This document shows, piece by piece, positions 35,995 through 45,122 of a stretch of DNA of 64,000 nucleotides. This DNA comes from an uncultured Clostridia bacterium (GTDB taxonomy: Bacteria > Bacillota > Clostridia > Oscillospirales > Acutalibacteraceae). The stretch lies in assembly GCA_946184295.1 (NCBI GenBank), contig CAMHEZ010000005.1:28282-92281 (forward strand), written 5' to 3'. A model generated the notes under the pieces. It did no database searches and was not told the origin of the DNA. It worked only from the letters and a program-made list of their open reading frames with translations. Numbering within the stretch: the first letter of the stretch is position 1; each line of letters begins with the position of its first letter. A program made the position numbers and the translations under genes.

Positions 35995-36909
35995 ATGGAC
36001 ACAAAAAAGTACAAGAAGCACGCTTATCTTATCATATGCCACAATCATTTTTCTCAGCTTGGCACTCTCCTCGGCTTGCTGGACGATCCCCGCAACGATA
36101 TCTACATTCATGTGGATCAGAAGGTCGACGAATTTCCGAGGCAGATGCTCAATGAAAAACTACGATACGCGCATATTTATTACATTGACAGGCTCAGTAT
36201 CAGCTGGGGCGGTTACTCCATGGTACAATGCGAGATAAATCTGCTTGAAGCCGCCGTCAGCAATACGGCGGCGGAATACGCGTATTATCACCTGCTGTCA
36301 GGTGTGGATCTGCCGCTCAGGTCACAGGAACAGATTCACCGTTTCTTCGACGAAAACACGGGAAAGGAGTTTCTGTCTTTTTCCACGAAAGCCAACCAGA
36401 CCAAGGATTTTCTGGACAGAGTTGCTTTCTATCATCTTTTGCAGGAGAAAGTGGGCAGAACTCGCGGCGCACTGTCTAAGATAGAAACCCTGCTGATCAA
36501 ATCGCAGCAATATCTGCACATCGACCGATTAGGGAGTGACCGCGATCGGTTTTACAAAGGGAATCAGTGGTTCAGCATTACGGACGCGCTAGCCAGATTT
36601 GTTCTGTTGCCTGAACAGAAGGCCTTTACTGAGAAACACATGAAATGGTCATGCTGTTCCGATGAACTGTTTATCCAGACATTGACGATGAACTCACCGT
36701 ATAAGGACAACATTGTGAATGACAGTATGAGAATGATTGATTGGAAACGAGGCACGCCCTATACCTTCCGAACGGAGGATTATGATCTGCTCATGCAGAG
36801 CGACAAACTCTTTGCGCGGAAATTCGATGAGGATATTGACGCGGAGATCATCAAACGTATTGCCGGCAGTATCATGGCGGATAGTGCCGATTCCACAGCC
36901 GCCCGGTGA
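35995..36909 (+). CDS. Core-2/I-branching (GT14-like) beta-1,6-N-acetylglucosaminyltransferase family protein
   Basis: 304 aa. AYLIICHNHFSQLGTLLGLL and DIYIHVDQKVD start the fold, then ISWGGYSMVQCEINLLEAA, YYHLLSGVDLPLRSQEQIH and KGNQWFSIT follow, all typical of bacterial GT14/Core-2 domain proteins. The catalytic Glu region is CCSDELFIQT. ATG 35995 has AGG 8 bases upstream; a TTG two codons earlier overlaps it. Its AT-rich upstream region and standalone position suggest separate acquisition. The acceptor is unknown, probably a surface polysaccharide. Confidence 0.85.
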   Translation: MDTKKYKKHAYLIICHNHFSQLGTLLGLLDDPRNDIYIHVDQKVDEFPRQMLNEKLRYAHIYYIDRLSISWGGYSMVQCEINLLEAAVSNTAAEYAYYHLLSGVDLPLRSQEQIHRFFDENTGKEFLSFSTKANQTKDFLDRVAFYHLLQEKVGRTRGALSKIETLLIKSQQYLHIDRLGSDRDRFYKGNQWFSITDALARFVLLPEQKAFTEKHMKWSCCSDELFIQTLTMNSPYKDNIVNDSMRMIDWKRGTPYTFRTEDYDLLMQSDKLFARKFDEDIDAEIIKRIAGSIMADSADSTAAR

Positions 36910-36949
36910 GTTTCGTCCATCCGTTCCGCCAAAATGTACGCAGCGTCTA

Positions 36950-36978
36950 TTGACAATCCATCAAGAACGTGCTATAAT
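36950..36978 (+). promoter_or_regulatory. Consensus promoter of a short non-coding RNA
   Basis: TTGACA (36950-36955), 17-bp spacer, TATAAT (36973-36978). It is a perfect promoter with no plus-strand gene after it. Confidence 0.85.
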
Positions 36979-36984
36979 AAAATC

Positions 36985-37072
36985 GTAAGAGGAACGGCCT
37001 TGGCTGTTCTGCTTGCGCAATAGTAGGTTTTAGAAAAACCGCCTATGTGGTAGCGTCACAGGGCGGTTTATT
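36985..37072 (+). ncRNA. Short structured RNA, candidate type I antitoxin
   Basis: The transcript from the promoter above would be about 85 bases: hairpin GAACGGCC-TT-GGCTGTTC (a few mismatches), then AAACCGCC (37036-37043) pairing with GGCGGTTT (37062-37069) and a T-rich tail. It is antisense to the 3' end of a minus-strand hydrophobic frame, as in type I toxin-antitoxin pairs of Firmicutes. Confidence 0.5.
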
Positions 37073-37121
37073 TCTTTATGTTCCTAATCAGCTCGTTGAG
37101 CGCCACGAACAAAATGGTCAA
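37068..37121 (-). pseudogene. Possible remnant of a holin-like type I toxin
   Basis: The minus strand reads a hydrophobic stretch ending in lysines, TILFVALNELIRNIKK then TAA, preceded in frame by CILAL. This resembles the C-terminal half of small holin-like toxins (hydrophobic helix, then KK and stop). No start codon with an SD exists: where the N-terminus should lie, the terminator of the HEAT gene is found. It is therefore called a truncated remnant; a real but unusual start cannot be excluded. Confidence 0.35.
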
Positions 37122-37132
37122 AGCCAGAATAC

Positions 37133-37163
37133 AAAAACCCCCGCTCGGAAATCGGGGGTTTTT
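37133..37163 (-). terminator. Terminator of the HEAT-repeat gene
   Basis: AAAAACCCCCG (37133-37143) and CGGGGGTTTTT (37153-37163) form a perfect 11-bp stem, beginning 2 bases after the gene's stop codon. It is symmetric and so may work in both directions. Confidence 0.85.
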
Positions 37164-37164
37164 C

Positions 37165-37830
37165 TTATACCAACTGCGGAAAGCACTGTGCAACGGTGGC
37201 CTTCACGGATTTTGTGGTTTCTCTCGTCAACAGGTCTTTGACTGCCCTCTCAATGTCGGCCCGGTGAGTTTCGGCCATCAGCTCCGCCAAGGTCGAAACC
37301 GCCGCACAGCGAATATGGTAGTCACGGCTGCGCAAAAATCCCATCAGATCGGACAGTGCCGCACCGTCGCCGAACCCGTGCAGCGCGTAACAGAACGCCA
37401 GCCGGCAATGCTCGCTTTTCTCCCGCGGCAGACGTTGCCGTATCCACGCCGCCGCATCGTTGCCATTACGGCACAGCGCGACGGCCACATCTGCCCATGA
37501 GAATATGGCATAGCTTCGTGCAATGGGGTCCCATTCTTCTTCTATCGCGTCAAGCAGGCATTTTTCTACATCGTCATAGGGAAACAGCGACAGCGAATCA
37601 TAGGCTTCGGCCCGCACCAATGGGTCTTCATCATGCGTCAGTTGCAGCAACAGGTCTTTCGTGCCCGGATTGATGAAATTCACCGCCGTGCAGGCGACCT
37701 GACTGCGGACATACGGGTCTGCATCATACGCCAGCGCACGCAGTACGGCAAAATGCTCCTCTGTGCAAAAATCGTCGTCAAAGCAATTATCGAGAAAATT
37801 GAGCTTATGTTCGTCGTCCAATGGATTCAC
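37165..37830 (-). CDS. HEAT-repeat protein
   Basis: 221 aa made of about five helical pairs of 30-35 residues with HEAT/PBS-lyase spacing, for example VLRALAYDADPYVRSQVACTA, LLQLTHDEDPLVRAEAYDSL and LMGFLRSRDYHIRCAAVSTL. Such scaffolds bind other proteins; no catalytic site is seen. GTG start with only a weak A/G-rich SD. Hairpin element copy 6 lies directly upstream. Confidence 0.82.
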   Translation of the reverse strand: MNPLDDEHKLNFLDNCFDDDFCTEEHFAVLRALAYDADPYVRSQVACTAVNFINPGTKDLLLQLTHDEDPLVRAEAYDSLSLFPYDDVEKCLLDAIEEEWDPIARSYAIFSWADVAVALCRNGNDAAAWIRQRLPREKSEHCRLAFCYALHGFGDGAALSDLMGFLRSRDYHIRCAAVSTLAELMAETHRADIERAVKDLLTRETTKSVKATVAQCFPQLV

Positions 37831-37848
37831 TTCTTTCTTTCATTCGTT

Positions 37849-38008
37849 CGGATTCGCCCGGGCTTATCGAAATTCCAAGCGCGTCTTGCTCGCTCAGCCT
37901 GCGGCTTCGCTCGTGGGACGCTGTCCCACGCCCTGCAAGGGCGCTGCCCTTGACCCGCCAAAGGGACCAGTCCCTTTGGAAACCCGCGCTCGCATGCGCT
38001 CGCTTAAT
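37849..38008 (+). repeat. Dispersed GC-rich hairpin element, copy 6
   Basis: AGCC(TGC)GGCT, GTGGGACGCTGTCCCAC and AAGGGCGCTGCCCTT. Hairpin 4 has the changed but still complementary outer stem CCAAAGGGAC / GTCCCTTTGG. Its end lies about 6 bases from the rodA stop codon (minus strand). Confidence 0.9.
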
Positions 38009-38014
38009 TGTGCG

Positions 38015-39217
38015 TCAACGCACTGCGCCGACGCGAATCAACCGCCGATTCTGGCGCGAGGTCGTGCGCGTGGTCTCCATTGTCCGCATATAGACGCTCT
38101 GCACCAGTCCTACACCGAAATACAGACACATGCTCGACGAACCACCCGCCGAAAAGAAGGGCAGTGTAATACCGATAACCGGCAGCACTGACACGCACAT
38201 GCCGATATTGAACATGGTCTGTGTGGCAATCATGGCGAAAAAACCGATGCACATGAAACGTCCCATCATGTCGGTAGCCTTGAACGCCGCATAGAGCGAC
38301 AGCAGCATGACCGCAAACAGCAGCCCCAGCAGAAACAGCGCGCCCAGAAAGCCAAATTCCTCGCAGGCTACCGTGAAGATAAAGTCGTTATGATCTTCCG
38401 GCACAAGTCCTGATTGAATCATCGTGCTGGTGCCGTGGCCTTCCCCAAAGATACCCCCGTTGCCGATGGCAATCTTGCCAAGGGTCTGCTGGTAGAGAAT
38501 ACCCCTTTCGTCACCTTCCTTTGGGTTATAGACCGCCGAAAAACGCTCCCGCTGGTGATTGCTCATCATCTGCCAGAAGATCGGCGCCATCGCTGCAATT
38601 GCGCCTATGCCCAGACCGATGAATTTCCAGTTGAGGCCGCTGGAGAAAAACATAATCAGAAAGATGACGACAAACATCAGCGCTGTACCGTCATCGCCCT
38701 GCCGGTTGCAGAGAATCACCGGGACAAACGCGTGCCCGCCCAGCAGGAACACACTCGAAATGGTATTCAATGTGCCCTGCTCCACGACATAGGCCAGATG
38801 ATAGGAAAATGTGACGATAAAACCGATTTTCATCAGCTCGGAGGGCTGGAAGCTATAGCCGAAAATGTTGAGCCAAGCCACGTCATCGGCCACGGAGTTT
38901 CCGCCGATCGCGGATTGCCCCACCACAAACGTCAGACCTACCAAGAAGATACACCCGCCGCCCACAATCGGCCACAATTGCCCCAATCGGTGATAATCCA
39001 TCAGCGAAATCACAAACGCCCCCGCAAAGCCAATCATCGCCGCCATCACCTGCGTCTTAATCGCAATGGGGCGGGCGCTGTATATCAGCATACATCCGTA
39101 TATCGTACAGGTCAGAATCAGCGCCCACATGGCTATGTAAGTCGTACGCACATAATTCACCGTCGCATTCGCGGCACGTTCCGCAAACCGCCGCAGCGAC
39201 GCCAGTTTATCCAACAT
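38015..39217 (-). CDS. rodA: SEDS-family peptidoglycan glycosyltransferase RodA
   Basis: 400 aa, about ten membrane helices. FGYSFQPSELMKIGF, the long loop ending GLVPEDHNDFIFTVACEEFG and LPVIGITLPFFSAGGSSSMC are the SEDS signatures; the last is closest to RodA. It polymerises glycan strands from lipid II during elongation, with a class B PBP as partner. SD GGAAAGGGGAAG before ATG. Confidence 0.93.
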   Translation of the reverse strand: MLDKLASLRRFAERAANATVNYVRTTYIAMWALILTCTIYGCMLIYSARPIAIKTQVMAAMIGFAGAFVISLMDYHRLGQLWPIVGGGCIFLVGLTFVVGQSAIGGNSVADDVAWLNIFGYSFQPSELMKIGFIVTFSYHLAYVVEQGTLNTISSVFLLGGHAFVPVILCNRQGDDGTALMFVVIFLIMFFSSGLNWKFIGLGIGAIAAMAPIFWQMMSNHQRERFSAVYNPKEGDERGILYQQTLGKIAIGNGGIFGEGHGTSTMIQSGLVPEDHNDFIFTVACEEFGFLGALFLLGLLFAVMLLSLYAAFKATDMMGRFMCIGFFAMIATQTMFNIGMCVSVLPVIGITLPFFSAGGSSSMCLYFGVGLVQSVYMRTMETTRTTSRQNRRLIRVGAVR

Positions 39218-39254
39218 ATAATCTTCCCCTTTCCGCGTTTACCTACCTCGTTTC

Positions 39255-39283
39255 ATTATACCGATTTCACAAAATAACTTCAA
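39255..39283 (-). promoter_or_regulatory. Promoter of rodA
   Basis: Minus strand TTGAAG (39283-39278), 17-bp spacer, TATAAT (39260-39255). Confidence 0.75.
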
Positions 39284-39303
39284 GCAATTTTAGTGAAAGA
39301 TAT

Positions 39304-39332
39304 TTGAATTTTGCGTTCATATATGCTATAAT
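39304..39332 (+). promoter_or_regulatory. Promoter of fhs-tsaE-tsaB
   Basis: TTGAAT (39304-39309), 17-bp spacer, TATAAT (39327-39332). Confidence 0.78.
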
Positions 39333-39405
39333 GGCTTTGTAGTTTTATATTGTCGCATAACTATGCGACAGAGAATCGTTTTATCATACAAAAGGAGAGA
39401 TTGCT

Positions 39406-41070
39406 ATGCTTTCTGATATTGAAATTGCACAGCAGACCACCATGCGTCCCATTCAGGACGTCGCCGCCGAACTCGGCCTCACCGCCGACGATCTGGAATT
39501 TTACGGCAAGTACAAGGCCAAGCTCAGTGAGGAACTCTACACCCGTTTCGCCGACCGTCCCGACGGCAAGCTCATTCTTGTGACCGCCATCAATCCCACC
39601 CCTGCCGGTGAGGGCAAAACCACCACGTCCGTCGGGTTAGGTCAGGCGATGGCCAAGATCGGCAAAAAGGCCGTCATCGCCCTGCGCGAACCCTCTCTCG
39701 GCCCGGTCTTCGGCATCAAGGGCGGCGCCGCCGGCGGCGGCTATTCGCAGGTCGTCCCGATGGAGGACATCAACCTGCACTTTACCGGCGATATGCACGC
39801 CATCACCGCCGCCAACAACCTTCTCTGCGCCCTTCTCGACAACCACATGCAGCAGGGCAATTCCCTCGGCATCGACCCGCGCAGAATCCTCATCAAGCGC
39901 TGTCTCGACATGAATGACCGCGCTCTCCGCAACATCGTGGTGGGTCTGGGCGGCAAGGTCAACGGCGTGCCGCGTGAGGACGGCTTTATCATCACGGTGG
40001 CCAGCGAGGTCATGGCAATTCTCTGCCTCGCCTCCGACATTGATGACCTGAAAGCCCGTCTGGGCCGTATTCTGGTGGCCTACACCTACGACAACAAGCC
40101 GGTCTTCGCTGCCGACTTGCAAGCCGAAGGCGCCATGACCGTACTGCTCAAGGACGCCATCAAGCCCAACCTCGTACAGACCCTTGAAGGCAACCCCGTT
40201 ATCATGCACGGCGGTCCCTTCGCCAACATCGCCCACGGCTGCAACTCCATCCGCGCCACCAAGCTGGCGTTGAAACTCGCGGATTACTGCATCACGGAAG
40301 CCGGCTTCGGCTCCGACCTCGGCGCGGAGAAATTCTATGACATCAAATGCCGCTTCGGCGGCTTCAAGCCCGCCGTCTGCGTCATCGTGGCCACTGTCCG
40401 CGCCCTCAAATACAACGGCGGCGTGCCCAAAGCGGAACTCGGCGCGGAAAATCTCGACGCGCTGCGTGCCGGCATTGTCAACCTCGGCGCACACATAGAG
40501 AACATGAAGAAATACGGCGTAAATGTCGTGGTTGCCATCAACCAGTTCCTCACCGACTCCGACACGGAGCTGAACTATGTCGCGGATTACTGCCGCAGTC
40601 TCGGCGCGGAATTTGCCCTGTCGGAAGTCTTCGCCAAAGGCGGCGAGGGCGGCACGGAGCTGGCGCGCAAGGTCGTGGAAGCAGCCGAACAGCCCTCCTA
40701 CTTCGCGCCCATCTACGACACCTCGCTGACCATCAAGGAAAAAATCACTGAAATTGCCACCAAGATTTACGGCGCGTACAAGGTCAACTTCACCTCCGCC
40801 GCCGAAAAGCAGATTGCGTCCTTCGAGGAACTCGCCAAGGGCATGCCGGTCTGTATCGCGAAAACGCAGTATTCTCTCTCCGACGACCCGACGCTGCTCG
40901 GCCGTCCGACCGATTTTGAAATCACCGTCAAGGAAGTGAAACTCTCCAACGGCGCCGGCTTCGTGGTCGCGCTCACCGGCGACATCATGACCATGCCCGG
41001 ACTGCCCAAGGTTCCCGCCGCCAACCGCATCGACATGGACGCGAGCGGCACCATCACAGGACTTTTCTAA
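39406..41070 (+). CDS. fhs: Formate--tetrahydrofolate ligase
   Basis: 554 aa, the usual length. It makes 10-formyl-THF from formate, THF and [25 protein letters not shown] is the ATP loop, and [22 protein letters not shown] and [14 protein letters not shown] are diagnostic. SD AAAGGAGAG 6 bases before ATG. It could serve purine synthesis or an acetogenic-type branch; no other Wood-Ljungdahl gene is in the window. Confidence 0.97.
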   Translation: MLSDIEIAQQTTMRPIQDVAAELGLTADDLEFYGKYKAKLSEELYTRFADRPDGKLILVTAINPTPAGEGKTTTSVGLGQAMAKIGKKAVIALREPSLGPVFGIKGGAAGGGYSQVVPMEDINLHFTGDMHAITAANNLLCALLDNHMQQGNSLGIDPRRILIKRCLDMNDRALRNIVVGLGGKVNGVPREDGFIITVASEVMAILCLASDIDDLKARLGRILVAYTYDNKPVFAADLQAEGAMTVLLKDAIKPNLVQTLEGNPVIMHGGPFANIAHGCNSIRATKLALKLADYCITEAGFGSDLGAEKFYDIKCRFGGFKPAVCVIVATVRALKYNGGVPKAELGAENLDALRAGIVNLGAHIENMKKYGVNVVVAINQFLTDSDTELNYVADYCRSLGAEFALSEVFAKGGEGGTELARKVVEAAEQPSYFAPIYDTSLTIKEKITEIATKIYGAYKVNFTSAAEKQIASFEELAKGMPVCIAKTQYSLSDDPTLLGRPTDFEITVKEVKLSNGAGFVVALTGDIMTMPGLPKVPAANRIDMDASGTITGLF

Positions 41071-41075
41071 AGAAT

Positions 41076-41528
41076 ATGAATAGCATTGAAATCACAACCC
41101 ACTCCCCCGAAGAGACCGAAGCACTCGGCAAGCGCATTGGCGCGTCGCTGACGGGCAGCGAGCTGGTCGCCCTCTTCGGGGGCTTGGGCATGGGCAAGAC
41201 CGCCTTCGTGCGGGGGCTGGCCGAAGGGCTCGGGCTGGATTCCCGTGAAATATCCAGCCCCACCTTCGCCATTGTTCACGAGCATGAGGGGACAAACGGC
41301 ACCATGCTTTATCACTTCGATATGTACCGCGTGGAGAGCTGGGACGATCTCTATTCCACCGGGTTCTTTGACTATCTCGGGCGCGGCGTGGTCGTAACCG
41401 AATGGAGCGAAAACATTGAAGAAGCGCTCCCGGACGAGCGCATCACCATCGAGATATCGGCACCAAATCACGACGATACGCGCATGTTCCGCATCAAAGG
41501 ACTGGCAGAGGAGGTAGCATTGACATGA
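41076..41528 (+). CDS. tsaE: tRNA t6A-modification ATPase TsaE
   Basis: 150 aa. Walker A FGGLGMGKTAFVRGLA, then ISSPTFAIVHEHEG and the final VTEWSENIEEALP segment, as in TsaE. It drives t6A37 formation together with TsaB and TsaD. Start 5 bases after fhs; weak SD. Its last codons overlap tsaB (ATGA). Confidence 0.93.
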   Translation: MNSIEITTHSPEETEALGKRIGASLTGSELVALFGGLGMGKTAFVRGLAEGLGLDSREISSPTFAIVHEHEGTNGTMLYHFDMYRVESWDDLYSTGFFDYLGRGVVVTEWSENIEEALPDERITIEISAPNHDDTRMFRIKGLAEEVALT

Positions 41529-42226
41529 AACTGTTAGCATTGGACAGTTCCGCGATATCGGCAGGCTGCGCCGTCATGGACGACGGACAGATCATCGCCG
41601 AGAGTTTCGTGAAGGTGGGTCTGACCCACAGCGAAACGCTGCTCCCGATGGTGGCTAATACGCTGGCCAACGCCAAATTAACCGATCAGGACATCGACTG
41701 CTTCGCGGTCTCGGCCGGACCCGGCTCCTTTACCGGAATCCGTATCGGCGTGGCCGCCGTCAAGGGCATGGCCTTTCCTCGCAACACGCCCTGTATCGGC
41801 GTTTCCACACTGGAAGCGATCGCGTGGAACTGCGTGGGGTTGCGTTACGGCGTGATTTGCGCCGCCATGGACGCGCGGCGCGGACAGGTCTATAACGCTC
41901 TCTTTCATTTTGAAGACGGCAGGCTCGTCCGCCTGTGCGACGACAGAGCCATTTCCATCGAGGAACTGACCGACGAATTAAGTTATGAGGATGGCTCCGT
42001 TTTGCTGGTCGGCGACGGCGCAGCGCTCTGCTATAAATCCATGCAAGAGCGATTGTCCGACGTATCGCTCGCGCCGGAGCATATCCGCTATCAGCGCGGT
42101 TCCGGCGTGGCCATGGCAGCCCTGCGGATGTATGAAGAGCAGGGCGGACAATCGCCCGAAGCGCTGGTACCGACCTACCTGCGGCTGTCGCAAGCCGAAA
42201 GAGAACTAAAGAAAAAACAGAATTAG
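41525..42226 (+). CDS. tsaB: tRNA t6A-modification scaffold TsaB
   Basis: 233 aa. MKLLALDSSAISAGCAVMD and LTHSETLLPMV at the N-terminus, then FAVSAGPGSFTGIRIGVAAVKGMA, are the TsaB signature. It lacks the metal site of TsaD, as expected for the scaffold partner. AGGAGGT lies before the ATG. The stop TAG is followed at once by hairpin element copy 7. TsaD is not in the window. Confidence 0.94.
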   Translation: MKLLALDSSAISAGCAVMDDGQIIAESFVKVGLTHSETLLPMVANTLANAKLTDQDIDCFAVSAGPGSFTGIRIGVAAVKGMAFPRNTPCIGVSTLEAIAWNCVGLRYGVICAAMDARRGQVYNALFHFEDGRLVRLCDDRAISIEELTDELSYEDGSVLLVGDGAALCYKSMQERLSDVSLAPEHIRYQRGSGVAMAALRMYEEQGGQSPEALVPTYLRLSQAERELKKKQN

Positions 42227-42227
42227 C

Positions 42228-42345
42228 GAAGCGTGGGTTTCCAAAGGGACTGGTCCCTTTGGCAGGTCAAGGGCAGCGCCCTTGCGGGGTTTGGGGCAGC
42301 GCCCCATGCGCAAGACGCACCAAGACGATCATCAAGCTCGGGCGC
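42228..42345 (-). repeat. Dispersed GC-rich hairpin element, copy 7 (5' truncated)
   Basis: Minus strand: TGGGGCGCTGCCCCA, AAGGGCGCTGCCCTT and the CCAAAGGGAC / GTCCCTTTGG stem. The first hairpin is absent. It begins immediately after the tsaB stop codon. Confidence 0.85.
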
Positions 42346-42373
42346 ATTCAGAAAAGGAAAGGAGCCATACATC

Positions 42374-43918
42374 ATGCGTTTCGGATTTTCGTATGTAGGA
42401 CTGCTGTATCTGGTTATGCTGTTTGCACCGAATCTTCTGTGGACAAAGCATAAACCAGCAGATTATGACAAATACGTCGGCAACGAGAACAAGCTGCTTC
42501 TCACGCTGGAACGAATCGGGGAGGCACTGACCAGCTGCATTGTGCTGATCTTCGCGGACTTCAACCTCCGGCCGTGGAACGCGTGGAGCCTGTGGCTGGC
42601 GGTTTCATTCGCCCTGATGGTGCTGTATGAAATCTTCTGGGTACGCTACTTCCGCAGTGAAAAGACCATGGCGGATTTTTACAGCAGCCTTTTCCACATT
42701 CCCGTTGCCGGCGCGACACTGCCCGTGGCGGCGTTCTTCCTGCTGGGCATCTACGGCAGCAATTTTCCGATGATTCTTTCCAGCGTGATTCTCGGCATCG
42801 GGCATATCGGTATCCATCTTGCCCACCGCAGGGAAGTGTGCGGCATCGCACCAAAAAAGCACATCGTCCTGAGAATCCTCCGAACAGTCGGCGCGGTGCT
42901 GCTCATCGCGGTATTGGGTGTGATTGCCGCAGTAATTGCCCTCCGGAATGTGCGGTACGTCACCCATTATCCCAACATGATACACGGTGTGGACGAGGGA
43001 CTTTATCTGCCGCTGGGCGGGCAGGAACAGTATGTGCTGATGACCGGCAGAGATATCAAAAACCCTGTTATCCTGTACCTGCACGGCGGTCCCTCCTCCC
43101 CCGACGCCTATGTCACCTATTCCTTTGCCGACCGTCTGACCGATTCATACACCTTTGTCTGCTGGGACCAGCGGGGCTGCGGACGAACCTATTTCCGCAA
43201 TCTTGACAAGGACCCCGATAACGCTGACGCCTCCTTTGAGCAGGCGCTGATCGACCTCGATGAGTTGGTGGATTATCTGCGCGACCGGTTCGGTCAGGAA
43301 AAAATCATTCTCATGGGTCATTCCTATGGCACCATACTGGGGAGCCGCTACGCGCTTGCCCACCCTGAGAAGATATCCCGCTACATCGCCGTGGCGCAGG
43401 TGGTATCGCTGGAAAAAAGCGATTTATACAGCTACCGCGACGCACTGGACAAAGCCAGAAAAGCCGGCGACGATACCACCGCCATGGAAACCGCCTACCA
43501 AACCGTGACAGACGACCCGAGCCTTGTGAATCTCATGGCGCTCCGCCGTGAGGTATCTCCCTACCACCCCGCCGCCGTCGCGGACAAATCGACTTGGTAC
43601 GCCGTCACTTCACCCTATTTCGGCATGGACGACTTCCGGTGGTTTCTCAAGCAGCTCGGCGATATGGACGATTATTTCGCTCTCAACAAGCAGTTGTTCG
43701 ATTACACCCAGAACTTCGACGCAGAGCAGGACGATATGGCATATCAGGTACCGGTCACGTTCCTTTCCGGCTCAGACGACTGGATTTGTCCGGTGGATTC
43801 GGTGAAAGACTATTGTGAAGCCATCACCGCGCCGTCCAAGGAGCTGCGGCTGATCGACGGCTGCGGGCACAGTCCGCAATATTCCCTGCCGGAGGATTTT
43901 GCCCGTGCGGTAAACTGA
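42374..43918 (+). CDS. Alpha/beta hydrolase (proline iminopeptidase-like) fused to an N-terminal membrane domain
   Basis: 514 aa. Residues 1-200 hold about six hydrophobic helices; the rest is an alpha/beta hydrolase: oxyanion region LYLHGGPSSPDAY, WDQRGCGRTYF, nucleophile GHSYG near residue 317, Asp in SGSDDWICP and His in DGCGHSPQ. The HGGP and WDQRGCGRT motifs are those of proline iminopeptidases (S33). ATG 42374 has GGAG 9 bases upstream; a longer frame that starts in the repeat is not supported. The active site should face one side of the membrane; the substrate is unknown. Confidence 0.88.
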   Translation: MRFGFSYVGLLYLVMLFAPNLLWTKHKPADYDKYVGNENKLLLTLERIGEALTSCIVLIFADFNLRPWNAWSLWLAVSFALMVLYEIFWVRYFRSEKTMADFYSSLFHIPVAGATLPVAAFFLLGIYGSNFPMILSSVILGIGHIGIHLAHRREVCGIAPKKHIVLRILRTVGAVLLIAVLGVIAAVIALRNVRYVTHYPNMIHGVDEGLYLPLGGQEQYVLMTGRDIKNPVILYLHGGPSSPDAYVTYSFADRLTDSYTFVCWDQRGCGRTYFRNLDKDPDNADASFEQALIDLDELVDYLRDRFGQEKIILMGHSYGTILGSRYALAHPEKISRYIAVAQVVSLEKSDLYSYRDALDKARKAGDDTTAMETAYQTVTDDPSLVNLMALRREVSPYHPAAVADKSTWYAVTSPYFGMDDFRWFLKQLGDMDDYFALNKQLFDYTQNFDAEQDDMAYQVPVTFLSGSDDWICPVDSVKDYCEAITAPSKELRLIDGCGHSPQYSLPEDFARAVN

Positions 43919-43926
43919 CAAAAATA

Positions 43927-44083
43927 AGCGCGCAGCGCGGGGAGTCCAGGGGGTGCTGGCACCTCCTGGCAGGGGCGTGGGGGCGGAGCCACCACCGGGA
44001 GTGTGAGGGCTGGTCCTCACAGGTCAGCAATGCTGACCGCAGCAAGACGCGCCAAGACAATCATTAAGGTCGGGCGAATCCGA
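43927..44083 (-). repeat. Dispersed GC-rich hairpin element, copy 8 (most divergent)
   Basis: Minus strand: GGTCAGCATTGCTGACC, TGTGAGG(loop)CCTCACA, a GGTGG/CCACC-type stem and GGTGCCAGCACC inside a CCAGGAGG/CCCCCTGG stem. Almost every stem has a new sequence yet still pairs. It starts 9 bases after the hydrolase stop codon. Confidence 0.85.
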
Positions 44084-44156
44084 AAAAGGTATCACCTAAA
44101 AATCCACCTTCCCCCCGAACGGAAAAAACATCATATTCAAAAGGAGACAACTCATC

Positions 44157-44600
44157 ATGATAGCAATCGGCTGTGATCACGGCGGTTTCGCCCTGAAACA
44201 GGAAATCATCAAATACTTAAACGACAACAACATCGCCTTCAAGGACTTCGGCACCGACTCGGAGGCCTCGGTCAATTACGCGCCCATCGCGGCAGCCGTC
44301 GGTCACAGCATCGCGGACGGCGAATGTGAAAAGGGCATTCTCATCTGCGGCACCGGCATCGGCATGTCTATGGCGGTCAATAAGGTGAAGGGCATTCGCG
44401 CCGCCTGCTGTTCCGACCATTTCAGCGCCAGATACACCCGTCTGCACAACGACGCCAACGTCCTCTGCATGGGCGGCCGTGTCATCGGCCCCGGCGTGGC
44501 GGTGGAACTGGTCGATCTCTTCCTCCACACCGAATTTGAGGGCGGCAGACATCAGGTCAGAATCGCCCAGATCGCGGCCATCGAGAACGGAGAACTTTGA
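44157..44600 (+). CDS. rpiB: Ribose-5-phosphate isomerase B
   Basis: 147 aa, full length. MIAIGCDHGGFALKQEIIKYL opens the fold, ILICGTGIGMSMAVNKVKGIRAA is the LacAB/RpiB signature with the catalytic Cys, and DANVLCMGGRVIG follows. It interconverts ribose-5-phosphate and ribulose-5-phosphate. AAAGGAG lies before the ATG. Its TGA abuts the dut TTG start. Confidence 0.95.
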   Translation: MIAIGCDHGGFALKQEIIKYLNDNNIAFKDFGTDSEASVNYAPIAAAVGHSIADGECEKGILICGTGIGMSMAVNKVKGIRAACCSDHFSARYTRLHNDANVLCMGGRVIGPGVAVELVDLFLHTEFEGGRHQVRIAQIAAIENGEL

Positions 44601-45119
44601 TTGAACCCTATGAACAGAATCGCGAAATTTGAAAAGGTCAGCGGGGCGCAGTTTGCCGAAGCGTGGCGGGAACAGTTCGATTCTTACGAAGGCGCTCGGG
44701 AAGCGTTATCTGCCATACCCCTGCCTCGCCGCGCGACGGTCGGATCGGCGGGCTATGACTTCGCCCTGCCCTTCGATCTGACATTGCAGCCCGGCGAAAC
44801 CGCCAAAATTCCCACCGGCATTCGCGCCAGAATCGCCGAGGGCTGGGTGCTGATGATTTACCCCCGCAGCGGATTGGGCTTCAAATACCGCTTGCAGCTC
44901 AACAACACGGTCGGCGTGATCGACAGCGACTATTACCATTCCTCCAACGAGGGGCACATTTTTATCAAGATCACCAACGATTCCAACGAAGGCAAAACGC
45001 TTTGTTTAAAGGCGGGCGACGCCTTTGCGCAAGGGGTTTTCATGCCGTTCGGCATTACCGAGGACGATGAGGCGGACGGCGTGCGCGACGGCGGCTTTGG
45101 CAGCACCAATGCAAAATAA
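44601..45119 (+). CDS. dut: dUTP diphosphatase
   Basis: 172 aa trimeric dUTPase. The five motifs are all present: GSAGYDFALP, YPRSGLGFK, TVGVIDSDYY, FAQGVFMPFGI and RDGGFGSTN. An unusual N-terminal extension of about 40 residues precedes motif 1. TTG 44601, directly after the rpiB stop, is preferred to ATG 44610 because GGAG is 8 bases before it. It ends 3 bases from the convergent membrane protein gene with no terminator between. Confidence 0.94.
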   Translation: MNPMNRIAKFEKVSGAQFAEAWREQFDSYEGAREALSAIPLPRRATVGSAGYDFALPFDLTLQPGETAKIPTGIRARIAEGWVLMIYPRSGLGFKYRLQLNNTVGVIDSDYYHSSNEGHIFIKITNDSNEGKTLCLKAGDAFAQGVFMPFGITEDDEADGVRDGGFGSTNAK

Positions 45120-45122
45120 CCG

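Noticed and set aside
42233..42373. N-terminal extension of the alpha/beta hydrolase
   Set aside because: These codons lie in hairpin element copy 7; the real start at 42374 has an SD and begins a membrane helix.
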